From assembly GCA_946699065.1 (NCBI GenBank), contig CAMPDV010001457.1, positions 44,347 through 108,346 of the forward strand: a stretch of 64,000 nucleotides of DNA. Direction: 5' to 3'. The stretch comes from Loxodes magnus. Lineage: Eukaryota; Ciliophora; Karyorelictea; Loxodida; Loxodidae. This document shows positions 1 through 12,028 of this stretch, piece by piece (position 1 is the stretch's first letter; every line of letters starts with the position of its first letter). The notes under the pieces are model-generated. The model worked only from the letters and a program-made list of their open reading frames with translations. It ran no database searches and was not told the DNA's origin. A program made the position numbers and the translations under genes.

Positions 1-1290
1 CAAGACTTTAATTCGAATCCTAGAAAGTCTATTCTCGGATAGCTATTACATAGAATAGCAAGATGATACTTGATCAAGCCTGTTGTAGATAAAAAGATTA
101 ACACTATCTCATAGTTGTATATTAGAGGAAAGCTTAAAATACTTATAATTTGCATCTTCACAGCAACTTAGCTTAAATTATAACCATATCAAAGACTTCT
201 CCTTTATCACCCCTAAAAATACTGGTATTTATCATAATTAAATAGAGTATATTTCTTGAAATGCTGATTAATTGGAGTTATCAGAAATTGTTTGTTCTGA
301 AACTAGTTAAAAATCTAAATGGACTGGAGAGATAGGCTTGTTGATAGTGCTTGATTTTTATTGTAATTAAATAGATTTTAAAAAGGAAATTAATAGTTAC
401 TTGTATAGCTTACAATTCTTGAAAAAATAGGCTTGAAATAAAACTACTTTAACCGTAAGTAATATTCAAATTTAGATTAGTTACTAACTCTAAGAATAGT
501 AAGCCAATTAAAAATAATTAACTTTAGAAAACTATAAATAGCATAATAAAAAGCAGAACATTAAAGCACTAGTTAAATGTCAACAGAAAGAATATTACGA
601 AAAAATATGGAAAGTTAAAAAGTTTATATTTTATTTAAGTAAATGAATGCAGCAGATGAAGTTAGCAGGATAAATGGTTTTGATCTTTTAGGTAAGTGAA
701 GCGAAAAAAAATTGATTAAAACAACTTTTTTGAGGAATCTTAAATAGCTTAGAATTTCTTTTCTAATAGCTTTTAAAATGTTAATAACTTATAAAGCAGA
801 ATTACAGGATTAATTTCAGAGATGTACTGGGTTCTTCATAATTCCCTAAAGAATGGCTAAGATCCATTTAATCTATGAAATATTTCTTATCTCCTAACAT
901 TTCTAAGAATAAAAATACATTAGAAACTAAAAGCACTGTAAAGAATTTTTTTATATAGCAACTTAAATTTAGAAAAAGCATTTAAAAGGCAAGAGTTACC
1001 AGCTGTCTCTTCACAGAAGAGTTTCAAAAAAAATGAGTTACCTCCTTATTCGACATCAGGTTGCGATTTAAATTATACAACAGAAGTACTTTCAGAACAG
1101 AGAATTTGAGAGTTCAAGGTATTTTTTCCAATCATGAAAGCTAACAAAAGAAATTAAGCAAATATGCCAAAAATTAGTGAGACTAAAGAGTTAGAAGTGA
1201 GAGAAATAAGTTATGCTATCCTTAGAAAAATAACTAAATAAATACCTTTAAAGTGAACCTAAAATTAATGGATCAAGAGGATTAAACTTG
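1..1290 (+). pseudogene. LRR-type protein, copy A (5' end outside window)
   Basis: With TAA/TAG = Gln and TGA = Trp the plus strand reads as a leucine-rich protein. A segment near 75-180 has LRR-like spacing (RLTLSHSCILEESLKYLQ, then LSLNYNHIKDF), followed by a Gln-rich, coiled-coil-like stretch. The same protein is encoded on the minus strand at about 50190-48670, and the two copies keep the same words in the same order. The beginning lies before base 1. I could not follow one uninterrupted frame to a convincing end, so I call it decayed. LRR proteins of this kind usually bind other proteins; no specific role can be assigned. The LRR reading rests on a short region and is moderate; the duplication itself is much surer. 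Confidence 0.45.
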
Positions 1291-1910
1291 TAAATTTAAT
1301 ATTATAGAGGTAATAATTGCAGTAAATTATAAGAAAATTCCGAGGAAAATCAAAAACCCACTTTCAATCTCTAAATCTAATAAATATACATTAAAAAAGA
1401 AATTTCATATCAAATAAGAAAATTAAAAAAATAGGTTTTAAATTAGTTTTATATAGTAGATTAATTATAAATTTATTATTTTATTATATTATTAAACAAA
1501 TTCTTGACTGTGTAGATGGTAGAAACATAAATCTTCAAATATACCTACTAAATTTTTAGAGCAATTATAATTGGTAAGATAACTTATATAATTAATATTC
1601 TACATCCTATTTCTATTAAAAGGATTTAATAAAAAGAATGGAATAAAAGAGAAGATTCATTATTGAATTATTATATAGCCTATATAACTATGACTTTCCT
1701 TGTATTTAAGCATGATAGATAAATCCTATACTTTTATCATTTTAATAATAAAAATTTAACTAAAATGTTTATAGATAAAAGTGGTTCTAGAATCTTCTAT
1801 TTTTTATTAATTAAAAAGATTAACTTCTTAGAAAAATCTCTAACTTGGTAAAGGGGGAAAATGCTTAAGTATATATAAAGGAAGGATAAGCAAATATTAT
1901 TGAGTATGGG

Positions 1911-2561
1911 ATGAAAAAAGTTTATTGCTAGAATTGTAAGAAGCATACTTTGGCTAATTTTGCTGATATTAGAAAAATTTGAGTTAATTGTAGATTTCCT
2001 AGGAAGCCTTAAGAAACCTAATAGAGTATTTAGAAATAATAAAATAAAAAATCCTAAAATCCTGGAGTTCTAAAAGTTAATTAATTTGGCTATAAAAAGT
2101 TTTAATGCCATCTTTGTTAGTACGAAAGTTTAATCAACTCAGCTGATATTAAGAAAGTCTTTCCTTAGAGTGGTTCTGAATTTTAAGAAGTGATTATGTC
2201 AAGCGAATTCCCTCCTCGATAATTTCACATAAAAGAAAAACCTAACTCAGCACATTGAAACCAATATAATAACACTAAAGAACAAGACCAGCATGACTAA
2301 AGTTTTAAACAACTGATGGATACTGGAAAACTTAAGTAATAATGGAAGTGGAACCTTTTCCTTCTTCTTTAGTGATAGAAGAAATTTTATTTCCAAAATA
2401 TATTTGGAAAGATCCATGTTTTGTAGATTTCAGCTAATTTACAAGCAGTTAAAATAGATTGCTCGATCTTTTATTACATTCCTTTCCTCCAGCATGATTT
2501 AATTTTAAGTAAGAATGTTCCAATTTCTTTAATAACTTTGAGGATATACTTTAAATGATGA
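1911..2561 (+). CDS. Unrecognised ORF with Cys pairs, ending in TGA TGA
   Basis: ATG at 1911 opens 215 codons if TAA/TAG = Gln and single TGA = Trp, closing at two consecutive TGA codons (2556-2561). The first 75 residues carry two similar units: YCQNCKKHTLANFADIRKI, then CHLCQYESLINSADIKKVF. Each has a C-x2-C pair followed by a conserved A-D-I-[RK]-K-[IV] stretch, which suggests a duplicated small zinc-binding fold. A later Cys in the first unit (after VN) could complete a site. The C-terminal two thirds is Gln-rich and unrecognised. No family is named. The tandem TGA end matches that of the NACHT gene at 35637, which supports a real gene, but expression and true length are unproven. It follows LRR copy A on the same strand. 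Confidence 0.35.
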
Positions 2562-3525
2562 TGTACTAAGAGAGTAAAACAGACATGGATTACCTCCAGG
2601 TTTCATAGTAAAGTTTTGACAAACTAAAGAAATACTAAGCTTTTGAACTAAGAGAAAAAGGGCAATGTTCAGTATGTTAATAATAAATAATATAATACGA
2701 AGTTTTTATATAACCTTGCATGCAGTCTTTCCATAATGAATGTCAAATGCCTTTTATATTTAAAAAATAAAAATATGAAATAAATTCTACCCTTAATTAT
2801 ACTAAAGCTACCTATTATTTTTAATCATTCTACTTTTACTATAACTATCAAATTTGCTAGCACAAATTACTATTTAATACTAGCTAAAATTTTCTATATT
2901 ATTAGATAAACATCAAACAAAGTTGATATTATCTATTTTCAACTATCATTATTATTTCATTTATTATCCCTAAAAATTCTTATTTCTGACTTTAATCAAA
3001 AGCTAACCAATAAATTTACTTCTAACAAAAATAAAGCAAATCTCATACATGTTCATTTTAAATGTTCTTATCTTTGCATTTTGTCTCTAAAATCTAAAGT
3101 CTAACCGCATTAATATTTGAAGCTTGCAAATAGAGTTAGCATATGAAAATAAAATAGCTTTATTAGTAGAAGAATGTAGATAAAGGTAAAACTTTAAAGC
3201 AAATATATCCTTTTACTAATTGCTAGATGATGGTATTAGATTCTATAATAGCTATAATTGGTTAAAGCTTTTAAGCAATTAACTATTATTAACTTATACA
3301 ACTTATTAGTGCTTCAATAGCAGTCTACATAAGAATAGAATAGTAGTAATTGATAGTTAAATGTATTTAAATTTAGATAATAATAGCTAAAGGTGTAATT
3401 TAGACTAGTATAACTTGTATCTCCTTAGAAATAACTAATTTTCTTAAGCTAATGCTTAGAATATTAAACATAAATAGCTTTATTTCATTTTCTTTCATTC
3501 CATTCCATTTTTTAATTTTAATCAA
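2562..3525. other. A+T-rich intergenic stretch
   Basis: Low-complexity A+T-rich sequence. I see no domain, tRNA, repeat end or convincing frame in it. Confidence 0.5.
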
Positions 3526-4326
3526 CATGGATTCATCTATCACCTGCAAACTATGCATATGTCATCTCGACTATCAAATAAGAATTCCCATTACTTTTCC
3601 TTATGGCATAAGTTATGCTAAGTCTGTGTTCTTCAATAATACTAAAAAGAGAGCTCTAGTCTATGTCCAAAAATGTAGTGCAAAATAGTATCTTTCATTG
3701 ACCAAAAGGCTTATTAAAAAGCAAAAATACTAACTTCGTGTTGAAAAAGCTTCACATGAGATAACTTTATAGCAAAAACCAAAAAAGATGAAAGTTTAGA
3801 TTTGAACTTAAAGCGGGATAAAAATAAAGATAATAGTAGAGGAAGGAGAATCAATTGAATAACTGAAATAAAAAATAGAAAGACTAGAAACAATTTATTC
3901 TGATTTATATGATATTTACAGAATGTAAATTTAATTAGATAGATAACAAAGTTTAAAGAAAATGGAGGAATAAGAAGAAATTTAGTTGGGACTAGTGTTT
4001 AAGAAATGTAACAAATATTAATTTTAGGAAGTAAGAAAATAAGTTTAATTTCAGAAGGTAAAAAATAAAGATAGAATGTAATTTATAAAAAATTAGTTTT
4101 TGGGACAATAAGAAAATAATGAGGTAAATTAAAAATATTAGTAAGAGATGTAAAAAAAATATATATTAAGCTTGCAATAAAGATCTAATAAAGCGTAGAT
4201 AGATAGAAGACAGAAGAACAAGAGTTAGCATTGAGGAAAATGAGGAAGATATGTAACTAATAAGAGAAGAATTTCTAATACCTGAAGGTTTGCTTGAAGA
4301 AACGGACATATGTTGAGATATGTAAA
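3526..4326 (+). pseudogene. RING-like/coiled-coil (TRIM-type) gene remnant
   Basis: The frame from ATG 3526 begins with a RING-like pattern, CKLCICHLDYQ followed by FPYGISYAKSV. This resembles the RING core C-x2-C ... P-C-G-H-S-[YF]-C-x2-C with several metal ligands replaced. It continues through Lys-rich sequence into a long Gln/Glu/Lys coiled coil (for example SIEQLKQKIERLETIYSDLY, near 3835-3895). The frame stays open with the recoded stops to about 4320, where it runs into the conserved hairpin at 4327. RING plus coiled coil suggests a TRIM-like ubiquitin ligase, and kelch remnants elsewhere in the window (28960-29978, 59570-60045) could be the other half of such a family. The lost ligands suggest decay. 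Identification is tentative. Confidence 0.35.
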
Positions 4327-4364
4327 GAGCTGAGCACCAACGAGATGCTACGCGCTCTATAATC
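4327..4364 (+). repeat. Conserved hairpin terminus, copy 1
   Basis: A short GC-rich word (GAGCTGAGCACC, then GATGCTACGCGCTCTATAATC) that can fold with GAGC paired to GCTC. It is followed by an ATTT-rich tail. Close relatives end at 9263, 10501 (minus), 23252 and 62413 (minus). It is probably the 3' terminus shared by several retroposons. The 5' limit of the element here is not visible. Confidence 0.55.
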
Positions 4365-5026
4365 AAATTTATTTATTTCTTATTTATATCTTTAGATTAA
4401 CTATTGGAATTTATTAATTTCTTTTGCTTCTTATTTATGTAAAGAAGCTGTGAGATTGTTCTATGTCTTATTTAGGTTATTGTAGAATAGCTTTCTTCTA
4501 GAATCTTTTTGATTAATATAGCAACTTATGATTTAATTTTCGTTTTGTTAAAATATCTACTTTTATACTAAATAGAAAAAGTAAGGATATATGTCGTGAA
4601 GCTTATTTTCTTTCTATTTATTCAAAAAAGATAAACAAATCTCTCAGTTACTTCCTGTCTTTTATGGACAATAAATAGAAGGCATCAGAAAATGTAGTCA
4701 AAACAATATCTCAAAAGATAATAAGATTTATACGAAACTAATTATCCGATAAACAACAATAGCAGATATATTGGCTAGGAGTATTTGGATATGGTTCATT
4801 AAAGTAAATGAAAATGACTTTTATTGCAATTAATGTGCTTATTAGTCTTAGTCACTGTTAGCTTAGTTGATGGTAATTAATAAAATAGTAATATAGATAG
4901 TAGTTTATTATATGTTTAGATAGTAAGTATCTAATAATAATAGATGGATTAATTAGCTATAATAGATATCCTATTTAATCTTTTATATTCTAGCTATTCT
5001 AATTTATACTTTTAATATATTATAAA
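4365..5026. other. A+T-rich, no gene recognised
   Basis: It starts with the ATTT-type tail of the hairpin element. The remainder shows no supported feature up to the start of the NACHT paralogue at 5027. Confidence 0.45.
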
Positions 5027-7745
5027 ATGGCTAAATATTGCAAGTCAAATTGCTTTATTTTCAGTTAAGTTCTGAGAAAATTTCATGGCTCTCAGTCTTA
5101 AATCTAACTAAATGAATTTCTATAATCTCATGATGCTTTAATCTGTGTAGACTAACAACTTTAAACGGATGTGAATTTTAAGGATTAAAAGATACTCAAA
5201 AGGTTGAGGGCTAAACTTCTAGTAGATTTATGCTAAAATCAAATTTTAATTAATTTATGGATTATTAAGCTTTACCAACACTAATGGACGAATATATCCA
5301 TGGACAAACAGCATAAATCTCTTTACGTTACTATTAAGGTAATTAAAATTACAGCTTTATTCAAAAATACCCTAATCTGAAAAACGCGGAAATACTAGAT
5401 GTTAAATAATTTTAGATAAACGAAACAAATTATCTGAAAGAAAGCTTATAAATGACTTTTTGTTAAGAAGATATGCTGATCAAGCGAAATTAAAGCCTTA
5501 AATTTTAGAAAAGTATTAAATTGAAGGGAGGGGAATGTGGAAGTTCTAAGATAAATGATGCTTCTAAATCTCAAAAACCAAAAAATTAAACCTAACTAAA
5601 AGCTTAGTAAGCTCCAAACTAGGTAAGCAGTAAAATCGTTGATTAAGGATAAAGAGTTTTATTAAATGAGGAGTAAAAGATTTATCAAGAAGGATTATTT
5701 CTGTTAAAAGAAGGTTTAAGCTAGTAAAAGATGGAATTAGTTCTACAAGGAATCTAAACCATTCAAAAAAATAAATTGACCAAAATAAATGATCCTTTGG
5801 TACTTATAAATCAATTTATAGAAGTAGTCTCTCATAGATATACTGAAGGTTGGTCTTAGCTCTTGAAAGAGTAGTTTGTAAGAAATCTTCCTGAGTTGTT
5901 GGATATGTTGCTTTAGAAGAACGAGTAAAACTCTTCTAAAAATGAGGAAAATAAGAAAAATAATGATTTCTTCATAAGTGCAGAAACAAAAAATGATCTT
6001 ATGCTTAGAATAAATGCTTGCTTGAAGTTAGTAAAAAAAGAGAGAATAGGAGGTCCAGAATTAGATTTTAACTTAAGATACAGTTAAATGATATTGGAAA
6101 ACATTCCAGACAACAAAGAAAATGATTATTTCGGTATATTCTGCAAAATTCTAAAGTTTGCCCAATGAGCATTAGCTTTGTCGTTTGGAGTAGGAGCTAT
6201 AGATACTGAGGCGATCTCCATAATAAAGGATTTAATTGTATGGGGAACTAATTAAATAAATAAAAACATTAAACTTAAAAAAATAGTTAGGATAAAACTA
6301 TTAGATGCTTTACATATGATTTAGTAATATAATAATCGTAAGTAACGTTCGAACAATTTAAAGGCATCATATTGAAAGAAAAACTGGATTTAAGATTTAG
6401 GGCGTGTTATCTTCTGATTCTTATTATAAGAAATCCTTAAGCAACTCAAGAAGTAAAAGAGTATTCATGCAAACTTCTAGAGCAATTATGTAAGGATAAA
6501 GATTGGTAGATTCGATACTTTGCTTTGAAATCTTTATTAGAACTAAGTAATGACAAGAATTAATTAGCTAATACTTACTAAGAGAGAATATTTAAATAAA
6601 AGAATGAAAGTTTAAACTAAAATATTAGGGAGCATTAGACAGTAATAGAAATTCTAAAGAATTCAGACCATGTTAGTTAGTTTACCTAAACTATGGAAGA
6701 GAATTGGCTGGCTTTAAAAGGTATAGACAGTAAAATATATTAAAACATGATAAACTATTTGAAGAATGAGATTCAAGAGAAGTAAGAGTATTATGTAAGT
6801 TTGATATATGCTCCTAGTCCTAGTTCCTTGATTTAAAATGATTTTTTAATTGAAATTTAGAAATTTTTAGACAGTGAAAATAAGACAGGATTACTACTTC
6901 TGGGAGATTCTGGTTCAGGAAAATCCTTATTTATGAAAACTTTAGCTTTAAAGTATCTGGAGTAGAAGCACGAATGATTACCGATATACATATATCTACT
7001 AACAGTAAAATAATATGAAGACAAATTAATAGAATCTGCTTTATAGAACTATTCGATAGAAAAGAATGAAAGTTTGATGTTTAGGAAAATGCTGCTTCTA
7101 TTAGATGCCTATGATGAATTAGGAAACTATATAAATATAATATGTAATAATTTAATAAACCTTAAATATCCTTAAGCTAAGTATATAGTCACTTGTAGAA
7201 TTAATTATGCGTTAACTGATAAGAATTATAAAGATTATTTTGCTCATTTTAAAAATGAAAGAGCTTAAGCACAAGAGTTGGAAGAATTATATATAAAGCC
7301 TTTTGATAAAAGTTAGATAGAGTAATATATAAAGCTAGTTATAGGAAAACAGATTCAAAATACAAATTAATAGGAAAAGTAAGAAGAAAATATTGAAAAG
7401 GTTAAAGAGTAAATGAGTATCATCTAAAGTGTTCCAGGTTTAATGGAAATTTTAAATAATCCTTTTTATGTTATTTATATGTATGAGTGAATAGGAAATA
7501 ATGAAGTATTTGAGGAGTGGAGTGGACAAAAAAGTGTTACTTCTCTTAAGTTAACGAGTGACAATAAGTATCTCATAACAGGAAGCAGTGATGAAACAAT
7601 AAAAATATGGGAGACAACTAAGGATCCATTAGGTTATTTTTTTAAGAGGATGATAGGCAGACATGGTTTAAAAGTATTTGAATGTGATTTTGAGGGAGTG
7701 ACTATGGAGTAGAGGAATGTGAGACAAGTACCTTTCATTGGGTTG
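5027..7745 (+). pseudogene. HEAT-NACHT-WD40 paralogue 1 (decayed)
   Basis: A relative of the intact gene at 35637-41291. It starts at ATG 5027 with an N-terminal region shared with paralogue 3 (44690-45584). It then has HEAT-like sequence (DKDWQIRYFALKSLLELS, near 6495-6550), a NACHT domain with P-loop GDSGSGKS (near 6903-6926) and Walker B LLLLDAYDELG (near 7094), and the downstream NACHT words CRINYAL and VPGLMEILNNPFYVIY. After the NACHT, only one WD40 repeat remains (GSSDETIKIWE, near 7580). It is followed by the same C-terminal words as the intact gene (FEGVTMEQRNVR), so the pentapeptide region and 17 repeats are missing. The frame changes several times, for example near 5200 and 6350, so this is a pseudogene. 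Its TGG at 6504-6506 faces TGA in the intact gene, and its in-frame TGA at 6166-6168 is shared with it. Confidence 0.85.
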
Positions 7746-8660
7746 AGACTTAAATAAATTAAAGAAATAATTATAATTATAATTAAGATAAATAAAGTAT
7801 TAAGTATTTAAATTTATTATCTTATTTTAAGTTTCATTAATCAAGTTGGATATGATTATTGTGCTTTATTTAGTTAAGTAAATTATATTAAAATTTTAGC
7901 TATAAGAGAGTTGATAAGAGGGTTAATAATGTAGTTTAAGAAGGATGGGTATAAAGGAAAGGTTATAGAATGTTGTGTTTTTTAAGGTAATCAAGATTTG
8001 TTTGAGAGTTGAATTTGGTGAGAATTAAAAGGTGAGAAAGTGAATATTTGAAAGAGAAACGTTAATATTGAATAAAGACTCTGTAACTAACAAATAGGAG
8101 AGTGAGAATATAAATTAAATAGCTAGTGAGAGAGTATAGTGAAGATTATTGCTATATATGAAGGAAATAGTGTTTTGAACGGATAGAGAAAAAATGTTTA
8201 AATAGAGTCGTGAACAAGAAAAATTTATGATAAAAGTTTAGTGATAGAAAATTTTGAAATTGTAGTTTTAAACTGTTAAAAAATAAAAAGTAAGTAGGAG
8301 TAAATAAGGAATTTAGAAAAAGGGGAAAAAGGAAAAAATAATAATAAATTTTTGCTAGGAAAAAAGGGAAGGAATTTGGAAAAGGGATAAAAACATTTTT
8401 TATAGAAATCAAAAGAAGTCTGCTTGAAGAAAAATTTTTTGATTGGGATAAACGAAGAAAAAAGTTATGAAATTAAAATTTAAAAATATACTATTAACTA
8501 TATAAATATTTTTTATTTTGAGATAAAGACTTAGCAAATTTTTACGTGAAAGTGATAACATTTAAAAGAAAAAAGTATTAAAATATGTAAAAAAGACAAA
8601 AAATTATTTTTTTGCTCTTCGTTTATTACGACAGAGAGTACTATGCTATGATAGAATTAT
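7746..8660. other. A+T-rich, no gene recognised
   Basis: Homology to the NACHT gene stops near 7745. The rest is Lys/Glu/Asn-rich in translation and low in complexity. A hydrophobic minus-strand frame at 8152-8412 is compositional and not supported. Confidence 0.45.
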
Positions 8661-8689
8661 TTTAATTAACCCTTGAAAAATTTAAGTAT

Positions 8690-8850
8690 ACTTGCTTATA
8701 GGCTAAGGATAATCTGGAAGATGAAATTTAGAAATTTTTAGATAATAAAGCTAAAGTGGATTATTACTTCTTGGAAATTCTTGTTATTAATAGGCTAAAT
8801 ATATAATAATGTGTAGAGTTAATTATCCTTTAAAAGAATAATATTATAAT
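8690..8850 (+). pseudogene. NACHT paralogue fragment 5
   Basis: The plus strand encodes LEDEIQKFLDNKAK followed by a degraded P-loop region, then jumps directly to CRVNYPLKEQYYN. In the intact gene these segments (EEEVQKFLDNQQK and CRINYAL) lie on either side of the Walker A and B motifs. The fragment therefore has an internal deletion of the NACHT core. The inverted-repeat element begins immediately after it at 8857. Confidence 0.6.
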
Positions 8851-8856
8851 ATATAA

Positions 8857-9263
8857 AAAATGGATATCGGCCGCGTCAGAAAAACTAGTAAGTAATCTGG
8901 TGCAGTGTATACTGCATAAAGAGTAACCTTCCACTAGATGCCATCACGGGGAAGGGTGGATAAGCTCAGAAGAGACATGCCTAACTTACCCCGAGAGTTC
9001 TCTCTACCAGTATGAAAGTTTGACTAACGGGTTTTCTAATTACCGACTTAATAACTAATTCTTATTTGGACCTTATTCAAGAAGACTGAAGAATTTGACT
9101 CAAGATTTAAGAATAATTTTTAATAAGAAGATTTCTCATTTGGAGGTGACATGATTCATTGGACTTCTAGAATTTTAACAAGAAACATGAGAACATTTTC
9201 TTAATATTAAATATTAATATTGAAAGAGCTGCGCGCCAATGAGGTGCTACGCGCTCTATAATA
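8857..9263 (+). repeat. Inverted 407-bp repeat, left arm
   Basis: A GC-richer block running from AAAATGGATATCGG to the hairpin word ending GCGCTCTATAAT. It recurs in reverse complement at 10501-10907 with the same length and only scattered differences. No protein frame is convincing. The inner end carries the conserved hairpin (9226-9263) followed by an ATTT-rich tail, as expected for a retroposon 3' end, so each arm may be one SINE-like copy. The outer end lies directly against NACHT fragment 5. Confidence 0.8.
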
Positions 9264-10500
9264 ATTTTTATTTATTTAATTATTTATAAAGAATATTTAG
9301 CACAATTAGAATGGAATCTATAATATGCTAGTTGTAAGACTTTTATAAGAAAATTTGATGTAATGGAAATAGAAAATTGACAATTTAGAAATATATTAGT
9401 TGAGTAGAGTCAATAATAAAGTACAAAATGAGTTTAAAATTAAGTAGAATATAAATAAATATAAGAGATTAGGCCTTAATATAGAAAATAACAGGTCTTT
9501 TAGAAAATATGAATAATCCTTTTTTTTAATTTGTTTGAAGAATAAGATATAATAGATTATTTAATTTTATATCTCTATATAATATTTCATTAAATACCTT
9601 TAGAACTTTTATTTTACAACTTAAACTGAAAAAATTACGGAAAAAAGAATTATTGCAAGAAAATGCACTTTAAACGACAATTAGAGCGACCTGACATAAG
9701 AGCAAGCTCTTGGAATATAAGTAAAGCATATTTAAAAAATTATTTTCGACTAACTAAGACTGTCATTAAACTGGAAAAGAGTTGAAATAACTCCATAATT
9801 CATCGTATTTTATGCTGAATATTTAATCACGTATCGTTTAAGTTTAATGAGAGTGTGTGCAAATAGCAAAAAAGCATTGGAAAATGAATAAAAAAATTAA
9901 CCTCTGAAATGAAGATAAGTCTGAATTTAGAAAATCAAAATTATGAGAATTTTAGAGAATAGAGAAATCTGATATACCAAAATTTTTATTTTTTAGCAAA
10001 GAGCATTAACTGCTGTTTTACGACATGGTTGAAATAACCAGATGAAAAGCTTGTTAATCTTATCATTAAGTTTTGCTTATTTTTGTAAGTTTATTAATCA
10101 TTATTAAAAATTGTCTTGAAGTAAATTTAAGTTTTCATTTCTATTTCTACGTTTAAGATTTTATCCTAATTTTAAAAATCCAATTTACCTAAAATATAAT
10201 CTCATTTACTTAATATAAATTTTTTGCTCTGCTTATAAAAACCTTAATTTTTATTAAAAAAATAACTTTTTATTCTTAAATATACTAGTATCTAATATAT
10301 CATTTTTATTTATAAGTAGTTGATACTAGCTTTCAATCATAATAAATTAAATAATAATATGTTAATTTATAATAATTTTATATAAATAATTTGTTTTCTT
10401 CTATTTAAATATTTACTTATTATTAAAAGGCCTTATTTTTATTAAACTAATAAGCTTTTAATTTTATAAAATAAATAAAATAATTAAATAAATAAATATT
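9264..10500. other. Spacer between the inverted arms
   Basis: 1,237 bp of A+T-rich sequence. Both edges are ATTT-rich tails following the hairpins of the two arms. The middle contains no frame or domain that I recognise. Confidence 0.5.
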
Positions 10501-10907
10501 ATTATAGAGCGCGTAGCACCTCATTGGCGCGCAGCTCTTTCAATATTAATATTTAATATTAAGAAAAATGTTCTCATGTTTCTTGTTAAAATTCTAGAAG
10601 TCCAATGAATCATGTCAGCTCCAAATGGGGAATCTTCTTATTAAAAATTATTCTTAAATTTTAGGTCAAATTCTTCAGTCTTCTTGAATAAGGTCCAAAT
10701 AAGAATTAGTTATTAAGTCGGTAATTAGAAAGCCCGTTAGTCAAACTTTCATTCTGCTAGAGAGAACTCTCGGGGTAAGTTAGGCATGTCTCTTCTGAGC
10801 TTACCCACCCTTCCCTGTGGTGGCATCTAGTGGAAGATTACTCTTTATGCAGTATACATTGCACCAGATTACTTACTAGTTTTTCTGACGCAACCGATAT
10901 CCATTTT
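10501..10907 (-). repeat. Inverted 407-bp repeat, right arm
   Basis: Reverse complement of the left arm, over the same 407-bp length. The inner hairpin is at 10501-10538 and the outer end, CCGATATCCATTTT, is at 10907. The flanks outside both arms are A+T-rich and similar (AATATATAA words), so a target-site duplication is possible but cannot be separated from composition. Confidence 0.8.
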
Positions 10908-11005
10908 ATAATAAAATATATAATAAAAATAATTATTTAAAGAACTTATAATACTTACTCTTATTTTTTATTTAAGTTTAAAATTATTATTTAAAGAAAC
11001 AAAAT

Positions 11006-11077
11006 GGAGAACTTGGATATCGATCCCAATGCCTCTCGCATGCTAAGCGAGCGCTCTACCATTTGACCTAGGTCCCC
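11006..11077 (-). tRNA. tRNA-Ala (AGC)
   Basis: The minus strand folds as a 72-nt cloverleaf. The anticodon arm is CTCGC-TTAGCAT-GCGAG with anticodon AGC. The T arm TTGGG-ATCGATA-TCCAA has one departure from the usual TTC loop. The acceptor stem GGGGACC pairs with GTTCTCC with one mismatch and one G-U pair. The D arm starts GGTC, where GCTC is usual, before AAATGGTAGAGC. The deviations leave open whether it is functional or slightly decayed. Confidence 0.85.
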
Positions 11078-11529
11078 TTATTTATTATATATTAAAATAA
11101 TTTTAATATAGACTATTTTAAATTTATCTTACTATCTTAAGCCTAATACTTTGGTATAGAAATTAAATTATATAATCCAAAAATGAATAAAATAAGAATA
11201 TTTATAAGTCTATCTTTCATAAATAAAGGTATTATTAGATATACTTTATAAAGTAAACGAACTACAATCTTATGTTTATCTAATTAATATGTTATCTAAT
11301 AATATACTATATTTTAATTCATTTTACTACATTCAAATATTATTATTCAGCTACTTTTTACTTATTTTAAGCATCTTCTATCAAATTTTCAGAAAAGCAA
11401 ACAAAATAAAATTTTACTATTTTTCACTGAAAGTCCTAAAGATGCGTTTTATAACCTAAATTTGATCATAAAAGGATAAAAAATATAAAATTATCTGTTG
11501 TTTTATCTATAAATAAAGTTAAATGTTTA

Positions 11530-12028
11530 AAAATATTACATTCTATATGATTAGTAGAAGAATTTATAAGAGAAAATAATTATAATATTTTTCAATTAGC
11601 AATACTCGGTAAATCAAGATTTTCCTCCAATCTTAATATAAGATTATAGCACTTATGTAGATATGCGAGAATGGATAATAGCAAAGATTGGATAATGCGA
11701 CATTAGAAGATTAGAATCATATTACCTAAATTATATCAATTAATTTCCAAAAAAATTAGAATAAATTGATCTGCAAATTAAAACTTTTCATAGAATATTG
11801 CTTAAAAGGAAATAAGAATTATTCGCAATGGAAGAAGACGAATGATAAGAAAGTTCTGAGATTAAGGGTAAAGAAGTGAAAGAACAAGGAAAAAAAGAAA
11901 ATGATGAAAATGAGAAGGAAAAGAAGAACATGAAAGAACAAGTCGAACAAGTAGAAGATTAGAAGTAATAATTTGATGATCAAGATGATCTAACTGAAGA
12001 AGAAGATGAAGATTAAATGTCGGATTGA
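11530..12028 (+). CDS. Unrecognised ORF with acidic Glu/Asp/Lys-rich tail
   Basis: One frame is open from about 11530 to TGA at 12026-12028. The first ATG in this frame that I trust is 11663, giving 121 residues. The N-terminal part looks like a folded domain (FPPILIQDYSTYVDMREWI, then RLESYYLNYINQFPKKLEQI and FHRILLKRKQEL). It is followed by an acidic, charged tail (EKEKKNMKEQVEQVED, EEEDEDQ). One in-frame TGA is read as Trp. Sequence before ATG 11663 (from FPPIL) looks equally protein-like, so the true start may be upstream or there may be a short intron. I cannot name a family. It lies between tRNA-Ala and a retroposon ORF1. Confidence 0.35.

Noticed and set aside
4327-4364. Conserved hairpin as a Helitron 3' end or a C/D snoRNA
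   Set aside because: There is no CTRR terminus after the hairpin, and no paired C and D boxes; ATTT-type tails fit a retroposon end better.
8152-8412. Hydrophobic minus-strand ORF as a membrane protein
   Set aside because: Phe/Leu/Tyr-rich because the opposite strand is A-rich; no start context, homology or conserved motif.
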